Shown piece by piece: positions 1 through 5,673 of a DNA stretch of 13,252 bases. Below the pieces are notes generated by a model. That model saw only the letters and a list, made by a program, of their open reading frames with translations, was not told the origin of the DNA and did no database searches. This DNA is from JAOZTV01 sp965371805 (GTDB lineage: Bacteria > Acidobacteriota > Aminicenantia > UBA2199). The stretch covers positions 1-13,252 of the forward strand of contig CBDUZW010000093.1 of the NCBI GenBank assembly GCA_965371805.1, written 5' to 3'. Position numbers and translations under genes: made by a program. How positions within the stretch are numbered: position 1 is the stretch's first letter; the number at the start of each line of letters is the position of its first letter.

Positions 1-49
1 CACGTACCGTTCTAAGAGAGGCTGGGGTGAAAATCCCTGGTCGACTCAC
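1..49 (+). mobile_element. 3' end of a group II intron (partial domain V, domain VI)
   Basis: The first dozen bases (CACGTACCGTTC) match the 3' strand of a bacterial group II intron domain V, which usually ends in GTACGGTTC. Next is a domain VI-like hairpin: GGCTGGGG (20-27) pairs over 8 bp, with G-U pairs, with CCCTGGTC (35-42) around a TGAAAAT loop. A basal helix GAG (18-20)/CTC (45-47) leaves A44 unpaired, the expected place for the branch-point adenosine. The intron would end in AC at 48-49, matching the AY 3' end of bacterial introns. The reading frame runs open through this stretch, but the residues it would encode are intron sequence. The rest of the intron, with any maturase ORF, lies upstream. 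Seen: the hairpin and the domain V-like motif. Inferred: the exact boundary. Confidence 0.72.
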
Positions 50-370
50 CAGTTTGAAAAGATAATAGACAATACCCCTACGAAAGATTTAAAAATACTG
101 AATGTAAAAAAAATATCAGAACAAATAGGGAAAAATGATATTGCAGTAAGAAAAGCATACAAAAGAAAAAGAGGTTTTCATTTAAGTAAATTAATATTTT
201 ATAAAAAAATGCAAAAAGGTTACACATTATTAAAGGATAATCCAGAATTAACTATAAATAAAATTTCAAATATTGTTGGTTATGTAAAACCGGAAACCTT
301 TAGAAGTATGGTTAAAAAAAATTTTGAAAAAAAACCATCTGAAATAAAAATCAGGCAAAAACAATCATAA
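50..370 (+). CDS. AraC/XylS-type regulator, C-terminal part (3' exon)
   Basis: This is the C-terminal end of an AraC-family DNA-binding protein. About 106 codons are open to the TAA at 368-370. Two helix-turn-helix units are recognisable: a first one around KKISEQIGKNDIAVRKAYKR, a linker with LSKLIFYKKMQKGYTLLKD, and a second around INKISNIVGYVKPETFRSMVKKNF, ending in the family-typical KKPSEI. The first in-frame ATG is at 209, inside the DNA-binding domain, so the true start must lie upstream, before the intron. Splicing at 49/50 puts CAG in frame as the first exon codon. The sensor or receiver domain is not in view. The gene reads towards the peptide/ABC cluster and could be its regulator, but that is only positional inference. 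If the intron does not splice, this is a broken gene. Confidence 0.75.
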   Translation, partial: QFEKIIDNTPTKDLKILNVKKISEQIGKNDIAVRKAYKRKRGFHLSKLIFYKKMQKGYTLLKDNPELTINKISNIVGYVKPETFRSMVKKNFEKKPSEIKIRQKQS

Positions 371-410
371 ATGTCACATTTTGGGGTGTTGCGCCCATTA
401 AAAATTTTTG

Positions 411-440
411 TTAGCATGTTAATGAATAAAAAGCTACAAT
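411..440 (+). promoter_or_regulatory. Possible promoter of the small peptide gene
   Basis: TTAGCA (411-416) and TACAAT (435-440), spaced 18 bp, resemble -35 and -10 boxes. The -35 overlaps a near-palindrome TTAGCATGTTAA (411-422), which could be an operator. The transcript would begin near 447 and carry about 80 bases of leader before the ATG at 530. Bases 371-410 show nothing else definite. The match is modest in AT-rich DNA, so this is tentative. Confidence 0.3.
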
Positions 441-517
441 AATATTAAATCTTTGTGTCTTTTGTTAATGTTTTCAATATTAGTAGCTTTGTTATTTATA
501 TTTTAAAAATAAAAAAA

Positions 518-522
518 AGGAG
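518..522 (+). promoter_or_regulatory. Ribosome binding site that sets the peptide start at 530
   Basis: AGGAG in an A-rich context sits 7 bases before the ATG at 530. The in-frame ATG at 455 has no such site and would add 25 residues in front of a well-formed signal peptide, so 530 is the better start. Confidence 0.75.
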
Positions 523-529
523 ATTTACA

Positions 530-850
530 ATGTTAAAAAAATTTGTTATTATGTTTGTTATTGTGGCTTTTTTTTCAGTTTCTGTATTTGCAACTGCTCC
601 AATGAATTCAGTTAATGCAAAAAAAGAGATTAAATTGTCAAAAAATGTAGTCACTTTGAGTCCCCAAGAATTGGGACTTACAATTGGATTTGGATGGCTC
701 TCGTGGGCATGTGCTGAGGCAACAGGTATATATGTGGCCACTTGTGTTCTTGCGAGTGGAAGTGTACCAGCCTCAGGTGGTTTAACGGCTGGGGCCGCAT
801 TGTTTTTAATAGCAGCAGCAGCGAGTCATATGGCGGATAAGTGTAAATAA
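530..850 (+). CDS. Small secreted hydrophobic peptide precursor (putative bacteriocin or signal peptide)
   Basis: This 106-residue protein is not a family I recognise. Residues 1-21 form a Sec-type signal peptide (MLKK, then a hydrophobic run, then FATA). A second possible cut follows SVNA at residue 30. Residues 31-48 are polar and Lys-containing. Residues 49-100 are strongly hydrophobic and rich in Gly, Ala and small residues, as in membrane-active class II-like or SdpC-type toxins. Three Cys lie at 61, 72 and 105, and a Gly-Gly at 83-84. The gene body is visibly GC-richer than the permease genes behind it. It stands first in a cluster with an ABC transporter and a C39 peptidase, which makes it the likely cargo or substrate. 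A structural surface peptide is the alternative. Seen: signal peptide, composition, context. Inferred: toxin or signal role. Confidence 0.7.
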   Translation: MLKKFVIMFVIVAFFSVSVFATAPMNSVNAKKEIKLSKNVVTLSPQELGLTIGFGWLSWACAEATGIYVATCVLASGSVPASGGLTAGAALFLIAAAASHMADKCK

Positions 851-868
851 TAGGATTTAATAAAAAAT

Positions 869-903
869 AGTCAAAACCGTATTATCTAAGTGCGGTTTTG
901 ACT
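869..903 (+). repeat. Perfect 11-bp inverted repeat after the peptide gene
   Basis: AGTCAAAACCG (869-879) and CGGTTTTGACT (893-903) are exact complements around a 13-base loop, and a T-G wobble can extend the stem by one pair. There is no T-run after it on the plus strand, so it is not a classic terminator for the peptide transcript. Read on the minus strand it is followed by TTTTTT and would look like an intrinsic terminator, but no minus-strand gene is evident for more than 2 kb. It may stabilise the peptide mRNA or lower read-through into the transporter genes. It also buries the TTG at 898. Confidence 0.6.
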
Positions 904-915
904 TCATTAGAAATC

Positions 916-1653
916 ATGAGAAATTTGTTAATTTTAAAAAATTTATTTATTTTTGACTTGAAAATATTGCGAAGGGTTCTGTTTATGTTTTTTTTTCTAC
1001 TTGGGACTTTGATTATCATTTTTTTGTTATCTTCACCTGATTTTAAAATTTATGTATTGATTGCTGTTCTAACTTACATACTCTTAATATTTCTTGTATT
1101 TTTATCAATTCCATATTTAAAGAATGAACGGGATTTAGGTGGTACCTTAAAGGTTTATAAAACATTGCCACTTAATAGTAATCATATATACTTATCTTAT
1201 TTTATAACTCCGATTGTTCTTTATATTGTTCTAAATTATATTCCATTTTTATTATTGTCTTTTATCTTTAAAAACACGTTTTATTCAATATTGGTTCAAA
1301 ATCAAATTCCGGTATATCGAATGTTATATTTTTTTCATTTAGTAATCCCTTTAATTTCAGTTTTAAATATATTCTTATTTGTTAATTTTGTAGTAATTGT
1401 GAGGGAAAAACCAAAACTGTTTTTACAAAAAATCCTTTTCTTTTTATATATAATAATTTTTTTTTTTGGAAAGGACATACAAATGAGTTTTGGATTAAAC
1501 ATAAGTTTTGAAAGTTTTTATAAATGGCTGATATCAGATAGCTATTCTTGTTATTATCTTTGTCTTATGATTTTTGTTGTATTAATGTTGTTAATTAGTT
1601 TGTTTTTTTTAGGTTTAAAAAATTTCAGAAGAAATTTTTATAAAAAATCATGA
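916..1653 (+). CDS. ABC-2-type transporter permease 1
   Basis: This is an integral membrane protein of 245 residues from ATG 916, or 251 from TTG 898. I prefer the ATG because the TTG lies inside the preceding hairpin. Neither has a good ribosome binding site. In TTG numbering, six membrane segments lie near 28-45, 51-72, 100-123, 143-167, 176-190 and 218-240. The cytoplasmic motif KTLPLNSNHIY (88-98) matches the conserved loop of ABC-2 permeases, where a leading LP plus a polar pair precedes a helix. The same motif recurs in the next gene, so the two are diverged paralogs forming a likely heterodimer with the ATPase. The 3' end overlaps the next start by 4 bases (ATGA), indicating translational coupling. 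The transporter may export the peptide or protect the cell from it, as in BcrAB or SkfEF types. The direction of transport cannot be read from sequence. Confidence 0.75.
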   Translation: MRNLLILKNLFIFDLKILRRVLFMFFFLLGTLIIIFLLSSPDFKIYVLIAVLTYILLIFLVFLSIPYLKNERDLGGTLKVYKTLPLNSNHIYLSYFITPIVLYIVLNYIPFLLLSFIFKNTFYSILVQNQIPVYRMLYFFHLVIPLISVLNIFLFVNFVVIVREKPKLFLQKILFFLYIIIFFFGKDIQMSFGLNISFESFYKWLISDSYSCYYLCLMIFVVLMLLISLFFLGLKNFRRNFYKKS

Positions 1654-2339
1654 ATATTATAAAATTAAAAATAGTTAATTATAAGGTTTTGAACTTAATA
1701 AATATTGAGATTATAAATAATTTTAGTTCTATATTAAGCTCAATACTTTTTTTTTTTATATCAAATTTTTTTATATATTTTTTCTCTGGAAAATTTAATC
1801 TAAATTACGATTTGAATATACATACATTACTTTGTTCTGCTATCAGCTTTATGTCTTCAATTAAGCTGATAGATAGCTTCATTAAAGGACGAGATACTGA
1901 TAACTTTAATAAAAGATTAAAAACACTTCCTATTAATAGTGATTATATTTATTTTTCTCTATTAATACTGCTTTATTTAAATCTTCTGGTCTTTTCTCTA
2001 CTATCGGTTATATTTTATCTGATGTTTTTTAAAGGAGCTGGTTTATTTATTTTCATTTTTGATCTAATTGGGATACAGTTTATTATAGTCGTATTAGTTA
2101 CCATTGTTTTTATCGTATATATAAACAGACTAATGCTTATAGCTACGATTATTATTAGTTCATTTTTAATTATGGTTTTTTTATTTAAATCAACCATATC
2201 AATGAAAATTGTTATTCAGTTAAGCCAGATAATTCAAACCAATAAATTTTCTTATTTTTTTGCATTTCTTTTTATAACAATTCTTCTGGTTATAGTAGGC
2301 ACTTTTATTTATAGAAAAAGGCAATATAGTGAGGTATAA
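1650..2339 (+). CDS. ABC-2-type transporter permease 2
   Basis: This is a second membrane protein (229 residues) with about six hydrophobic segments, near residues 28-45, 56-75, 101-127, 131-158, 160-178 and 200-220. Residues 91-101 (KTLPINSDYIY) closely repeat the loop motif of the preceding permease at the same relative place, before the third segment, which supports common ancestry by duplication. It starts inside the stop of permease 1 (ATGA), and its TAA is followed at once by the ATG of the ATPase gene, so the three are made as a unit. It is strongly AT-rich with long T-runs. A full ABC-2 transporter of two half-permeases plus one ATPase gene is the simplest reading. Substrate unknown; the small peptide is the obvious candidate. 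Confidence 0.75.
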   Translation: MNIIKLKIVNYKVLNLINIEIINNFSSILSSILFFFISNFFIYFFSGKFNLNYDLNIHTLLCSAISFMSSIKLIDSFIKGRDTDNFNKRLKTLPINSDYIYFSLLILLYLNLLVFSLLSVIFYLMFFKGAGLFIFIFDLIGIQFIIVVLVTIVFIVYINRLMLIATIIISSFLIMVFLFKSTISMKIVIQLSQIIQTNKFSYFFAFLFITILLVIVGTFIYRKRQYSEV

Positions 2340-3236
2340 ATGGACGTATTAGATATAGTTTCCCTGAAAAAAAAGTATTATAATTTTGAATTAGATATAA
2401 GTTTTAAAATTAGAAAAGGGGAATTTGTGGCATTAATTGGCCCAAATGGGACAGGGAAATCCACCACAATGGGAACAATATTGAATATGGTTAAAAAAGA
2501 TAGTGGTCAAGTTAAAATATTTGGATTGGATCATATTGAATTTGAGACAGAAATTAAGGAAAAAATGGGTATTATTCTTGAAAATCAGTATTTTTATAGA
2601 AATATTAAAATCAAATCTATTTTAAAATTTTACTCTGGTTTTTATCCAAAATGGGACTGGGATAAAGTAGAGGTACTAAGGGAAAAATTTGATCTTAAAG
2701 ACAATAAAAAGTTTAAGGAGCTTTCAAAAGGAATGAAAGTAAAGTTGGCTTTTATTATTGCACTTTCAACAGGTGCTTCTTTTTTATTGTTTGACGAGCC
2801 TACTTCAGGTCTTGATCCAGCCGTTCGTCATATATTATTATCTGAAGTTCAAAAATTAAAAGAAGATAAAGATGTAAGTCTTCTTTTTACATCACACATC
2901 ATGTCGGATATTGAATACTTTGCCGATCGAATTATTTTCTTGGATATGGGTAAAATTGTTTTTGATGAGTCTAAAAATTATATAGAAAATAACTGGAAGA
3001 GGATTAAATTCAAATCAACAAAGAAAATAGTTTTAAGTCATTTAGAAACAAATATTTTTAAGTTAAATATAGAAAACGATATTTATAAGATTATTACAAA
3101 AAACAATCCTATAGATGTTTTAGAAAATTTAAAAAGTTTAACTGGGTTAGATATTGAAATGGAAGATATAAGTCTTAATGAATTATTTGTTGAAATCGCA
3201 AGCAATGAGGAAATTAAATCCTCTAAGGAGCTATAA
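2340..3236 (+). CDS. ABC transporter ATP-binding protein (ABC-2 exporter type)
   Basis: This 298-residue cytoplasmic ATPase should power the two permeases before it. Walker A is GPNGTGKST (34-42), the Q-loop region is ILENQYFY (79-86), the signature is LSKGM (128-132) instead of LSGGQ, Walker B with the catalytic Glu is FLLFDE (148-153), the D-loop is SGLD (156-159) and the switch His is H186 (TSH). The FYPKWDWDK stretch (101-109) before the signature is typical of the YtrB-like branch of ABC-2 ATPases. About 90 residues after the nucleotide-binding domain form a C-terminal extension of unknown role. The ATG directly follows the previous stop and GTGAGG upstream can serve as ribosome binding site. 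All catalytic motifs are intact, so it is expected to be active. Confidence 0.93.
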   Translation: MDVLDIVSLKKKYYNFELDISFKIRKGEFVALIGPNGTGKSTTMGTILNMVKKDSGQVKIFGLDHIEFETEIKEKMGIILENQYFYRNIKIKSILKFYSGFYPKWDWDKVEVLREKFDLKDNKKFKELSKGMKVKLAFIIALSTGASFLLFDEPTSGLDPAVRHILLSEVQKLKEDKDVSLLFTSHIMSDIEYFADRIIFLDMGKIVFDESKNYIENNWKRIKFKSTKKIVLSHLETNIFKLNIENDIYKIITKNNPIDVLENLKSLTGLDIEMEDISLNELFVEIASNEEIKSSKEL

Positions 3237-4240
3237 TGAAAAAGTTTATTATTTTAGTAATATTAATGTTTATTTCCCTAGATTTTTTGTTTAGCAACAA
3301 TGCCCATACTTTAAAAGAATTAATCAATCCAACTAGAATTCATGTTGATCAATCTAGAATATACATTAGTGATGGTACTTCAATATATATTTATTCTTTA
3401 AAAAATTTTGCTTTAATAAATATGTTTGGAGGTAAGGGAGAAGGTCCAGGAGAGTTTAAAAGTTATGTTGGTAGAATGGTGGTGTTAAAAAATAAATTAG
3501 TAATAAATAGTCAAGGAAGAATTTCTTTTTTTAGTAAAGATGGAAAATTTATTAACTCTGAGAGAACTATTAGTGGCATTGCTAATTTTAATTATTTCCC
3601 CTTACATTCTGGATATGTGGGTCTATCTCTGAGTTTTATTGGATCAGATTCTTTTTTAATAGTTAGTGTTTATGACAAAACATTCAGTAACCAAAAAAAT
3701 TTATTAAAGTTACCTCAATCAGAAAAGAATAAAATGCACTTATTCAATCCTCAATTAGCGGTAAATAGTTATTTTGTATATGAGAATAAAATTTATTTAT
3801 TAGGAAATAATAGATCAGAAATAGATACTTTTAATAGCAAAGGTGAAAAAATCAGTTCTTTTAAACATGGTTTTAATAAGATTAAGTTTAATAATGAAGA
3901 TAAAATAATGCTTTTTAATGCCATGAAAAAACAAACGGTTTTACTTAAGAAAAAATTAATAGACATTGTTCATATTCCCCAATATTTTCCTGTGATTCAT
4001 AGATTTCATATTTCAGAAGGTATTATATATATATTAGGACGTAAAAGAGAATCTGGGAAAATAAAGAATGTTTTAAGATGTTTTAACCTTAGAGGAAAGT
4101 TTATTTTGGAATCTTATATGAATCTTGGGAAACAGCCTGGAGAAGAAAAAATACTATATACTGTTAATAAGTGGATTTTATATACATTAAAAGAAAACAA
4201 AAATGAACGCTGGGAGTTACATATTAATCCATTAAAATAG
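3236..4240 (+). CDS. Secreted six-bladed beta-propeller protein
   Basis: This 334-residue protein has a signal peptide (MKK, then a hydrophobic run to about residue 20) and no lipobox Cys, so it should be periplasmic or extracellular. The body consists of short beta-strand-rich repeats with aromatic and Gly turns. FGGKGEGPGEF at 64-74 is the hallmark loop of the 6-bladed propeller (NHL-like) family, and a weaker echo, NLGKQPGEE, occurs near the C terminus. In Bacteroidota such propellers often lie beside genes for tiny secreted peptides (established pattern, from memory), which makes the pairing here notable. It may bind the peptide, act as an immunity or chaperone factor, or scaffold the protease; none of this is proven. 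Its ATG overlaps the ATPase stop by one base and has a strong AAGGAG (3225-3230). Confidence 0.75.
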   Translation: MKKFIILVILMFISLDFLFSNNAHTLKELINPTRIHVDQSRIYISDGTSIYIYSLKNFALINMFGGKGEGPGEFKSYVGRMVVLKNKLVINSQGRISFFSKDGKFINSERTISGIANFNYFPLHSGYVGLSLSFIGSDSFLIVSVYDKTFSNQKNLLKLPQSEKNKMHLFNPQLAVNSYFVYENKIYLLGNNRSEIDTFNSKGEKISSFKHGFNKIKFNNEDKIMLFNAMKKQTVLLKKKLIDIVHIPQYFPVIHRFHISEGIIYILGRKRESGKIKNVLRCFNLRGKFILESYMNLGKQPGEEKILYTVNKWILYTLKENKNERWELHINPLK

Positions 4241-4241
4241 T

Positions 4242-4793
4242 ATGTTTTATAAAAAAATGCTTATTTTTCTAAATAATAAAACTATTATCTTAATAACAGT
4301 AATTCTTATGAGTTTTAGTATAATAATAGAAAGTAGCACAAATTCAAAAAGTAATCCTTTAATATCTCTTGGAGCAGAGTATTTAAATGACGATGAAGTT
4401 ATATTACAAAAAAGTGGAAACGATTGCGGCCCTTCAGTATTAAAAATGATATTTAATTTCTATAAAATAGATATTAGTTTAGAGAAAATAAAAAAGAGAA
4501 TACTTAAGAAAAACGGTACAAACATGCTTGATATAAAAAGAATGGCTGAGAAAAGTGGTTTAAAAGTTTTTGCTTATAAGATGGGAATGCAAGATTTAAA
4601 AAAAGTAAAAAACCCTGCGATTCTCTATTTAAAAAAAAAACATTTTGTAGTATTGGAAAAAATTACAAATGATAGGCTCATTGTTTTGGATCCTGGAAAG
4701 GGAAGGTTAGCTATTAAATTTGAAAGGTTTTTGACTATATGGTCAGGCAAAATTCTTATATTCAAAAAGACTACTTGTAACGACCTGGAATAA
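4242..4793 (+). CDS. Membrane-anchored stand-alone C39-type cysteine peptidase
   Basis: This 183-residue protein has one N-terminal membrane segment (about 13-29) and then a papain-like C39 peptidase fold facing outward. The expected residues are present: oxyanion Gln56 and catalytic Cys62 in ILQKSGNDCGPS, His134 in KKHFVVL and Asp150 in VLDPGKG. C39 peptidases normally cleave Gly-Gly leaders and are fused to the N terminus of PCAT exporters; here the domain stands alone. It begins one base after the propeller stop with no strong ribosome binding site, so it is probably coupled; ATG 4257 is an alternative start. The likely substrate is the small peptide, though its Gly-Gly lies inside the hydrophobic core. 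The last residues (TCNDLE) run into a GC-richer block and may not be native. Confidence 0.85.
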   Translation: MFYKKMLIFLNNKTIILITVILMSFSIIIESSTNSKSNPLISLGAEYLNDDEVILQKSGNDCGPSVLKMIFNFYKIDISLEKIKKRILKKNGTNMLDIKRMAEKSGLKVFAYKMGMQDLKKVKNPAILYLKKKHFVVLEKITNDRLIVLDPGKGRLAIKFERFLTIWSGKILIFKKTTCNDLE

Positions 4794-4900
4794 ATCAACC
4801 ATCGGCTTGGAATAAGTAGGCCCAGTGAGGCAGGTGTGTCTTGAAGTGTAAATAGGATATGCGGGGTTATTCAAACAGAAATATACGGTTCTGAGCTGAT
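4776..4900. other. GC-richer block of unknown origin, possible mobile-element remnant or structured RNA
   Basis: From about 4776 the composition changes sharply from the AT-rich operon and returns to AT-rich near 4900. The block contains a repeated TGGAATAA (4786-4793 and 4808-4815), an outer inverted pair ACCTG/CAGGT (4783-4787 and 4831-4835) and a small hairpin CAGAA/TTCTG (4876-4880 and 4889-4893). A minus-strand ORF of 66 codons (4743-4943) crosses it but has no convincing start signal. The look is of an insertion-sequence end, intron fragment or non-coding RNA, but I cannot assign a family. Confidence 0.35.
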
Positions 4901-5089
4901 ATATATATATTAAATTAAGTTTTTTTGAAAAAAAGGGTTCCATTAAACATTTAGGGGGAATTTCCCACGAAAACCCAAATGATTTAATTCAATTTCTTTG
5001 GATTATTTGAGTTATATATTTTCAGTTTTAAAATATCAAATTCTAAGAGCCTTAAAATCCTACGACAGATTTGCCCTAAATGTGCAGTT
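4901..5089. other. AT-rich intergenic stretch without a gene
   Basis: This completes the 296-base gap between the C39 peptidase and the next ORF. It holds a TA-dinucleotide run (around 4899-4910), a T7-G-A7 inverted run (4920-4934) and a weak AT-only hairpin (5016-5022 with 5030-5036; ATTTGA/TCAAAT outside it). The hairpin could end the minus-strand transcript of the 5090-5635 ORF, but it has no GC core. No coding signal is seen. Confidence 0.4.
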
Positions 5090-5635
5090 TTACCCAAGAT
5101 TAGAAACATCATCAAAACCAGCATAAGTCTCAGCAGCCTCCGCTAAAAAAGTATTAACAATGTTAGCAGAACCTGCACTATTAGGATTAACACCAAACCA
5201 AGTACGAGATGCCATTCCAGCGTTACCGGCACAGTATCCATAGCCAACACCACGAGTACCACCACTAGCAACCTCACTAAAAGTGCCATAAGCAAGTAAA
5301 CTGTTAAAAGTGTCCATAGCGCCTTTAATAACTGCATTATCGACAACAAAATCGTCATGATCTTCTCTGTGCCAGGTTGGTTCTGTACCAATTCTTTTAC
5401 TACATCCTTCAAAAGCAGCATAATCTATAACATTACCCTTATCAGTAGGAGTATTATCAAAAACATAAACGTTTCTTACAGCACCAGAAACATAATTAAG
5501 AGTGATAGCTCCGGTATTGGAATAACCAATATGATTGCCCTCTCCATCTTTTACCGCAACCCGAAGCAGATCTATATTATTTGTGCCAAGCTCTGATACA
5601 TTTACTGTATAAGTGCCCTCTTTTTTCACATTCAT
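5090..5635 (-). CDS. Hypothetical protein, possibly a fragment
   Basis: This is a 181-residue ORF I do not recognise. It has no signal peptide and no membrane segment. Residues 1-60 are beta-strand-like and open with KKEGTYTVNVSELG, which resembles the start of a pre-peptidase C-terminal (PPC)-like sandwich domain. Residues 100-181 are rich in Gly, Ala, Asn and Ser, with Cys residues. The start is doubtful: a TAA stop lies directly before the ATG and no ribosome binding site is visible in the 38 bases back to the kinase stop. An ORF that begins in the middle of a domain-like segment suggests a 5'-truncated gene whose secretion signal is lost. Its codons are visibly GC-richer than those of its neighbours. 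It could be co-transcribed with the kinase gene. Confidence 0.45.
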   Translation of the reverse strand: MNVKKEGTYTVNVSELGTNNIDLLRVAVKDGEGNHIGYSNTGAITLNYVSGAVRNVYVFDNTPTDKGNVIDYAAFEGCSKRIGTEPTWHREDHDDFVVDNAVIKGAMDTFNSLLAYGTFSEVASGGTRGVGYGYCAGNAGMASRTWFGVNPNSAGSANIVNTFLAEAAETYAGFDDVSNLG

Positions 5636-5673
5636 TTATAAAATCTAATATTTATTTGATGTAAGAATATCTA

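Noticed and set aside
38..61. Translated frame reads WSTHQFEK, close to a Strep-tag II peptide
   Set aside because: The first half falls in the intron domain VI hairpin and the codons are ordinary AT-rich ones; two residues differ from the tag. It is a coincidence, not a cloning artefact.
496..741. 81-codon minus-strand ORF opposite the small peptide gene
   Set aside because: It is the antisense shadow of the peptide gene, whose signal peptide and ribosome binding site are convincing.
4889..4900. ACGGTTCTGAG-like string resembling a second group II domain V end
   Set aside because: The preceding 34 bases do not contain the GAGC strand needed to form domain V and no domain VI hairpin follows.
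4743..4943. 66-codon minus-strand ORF across the C39 gene end and the GC-richer block
   Set aside because: No ribosome binding site, overlap with the real C39 gene and no domain pattern. I treat the block as non-coding or mobile-element sequence.
5143..5421. Second minus-strand ORF of 92 codons inside 5090-5635
   Set aside because: Leu/Val-rich shadow of the longer ORF in another frame, without a start signal.
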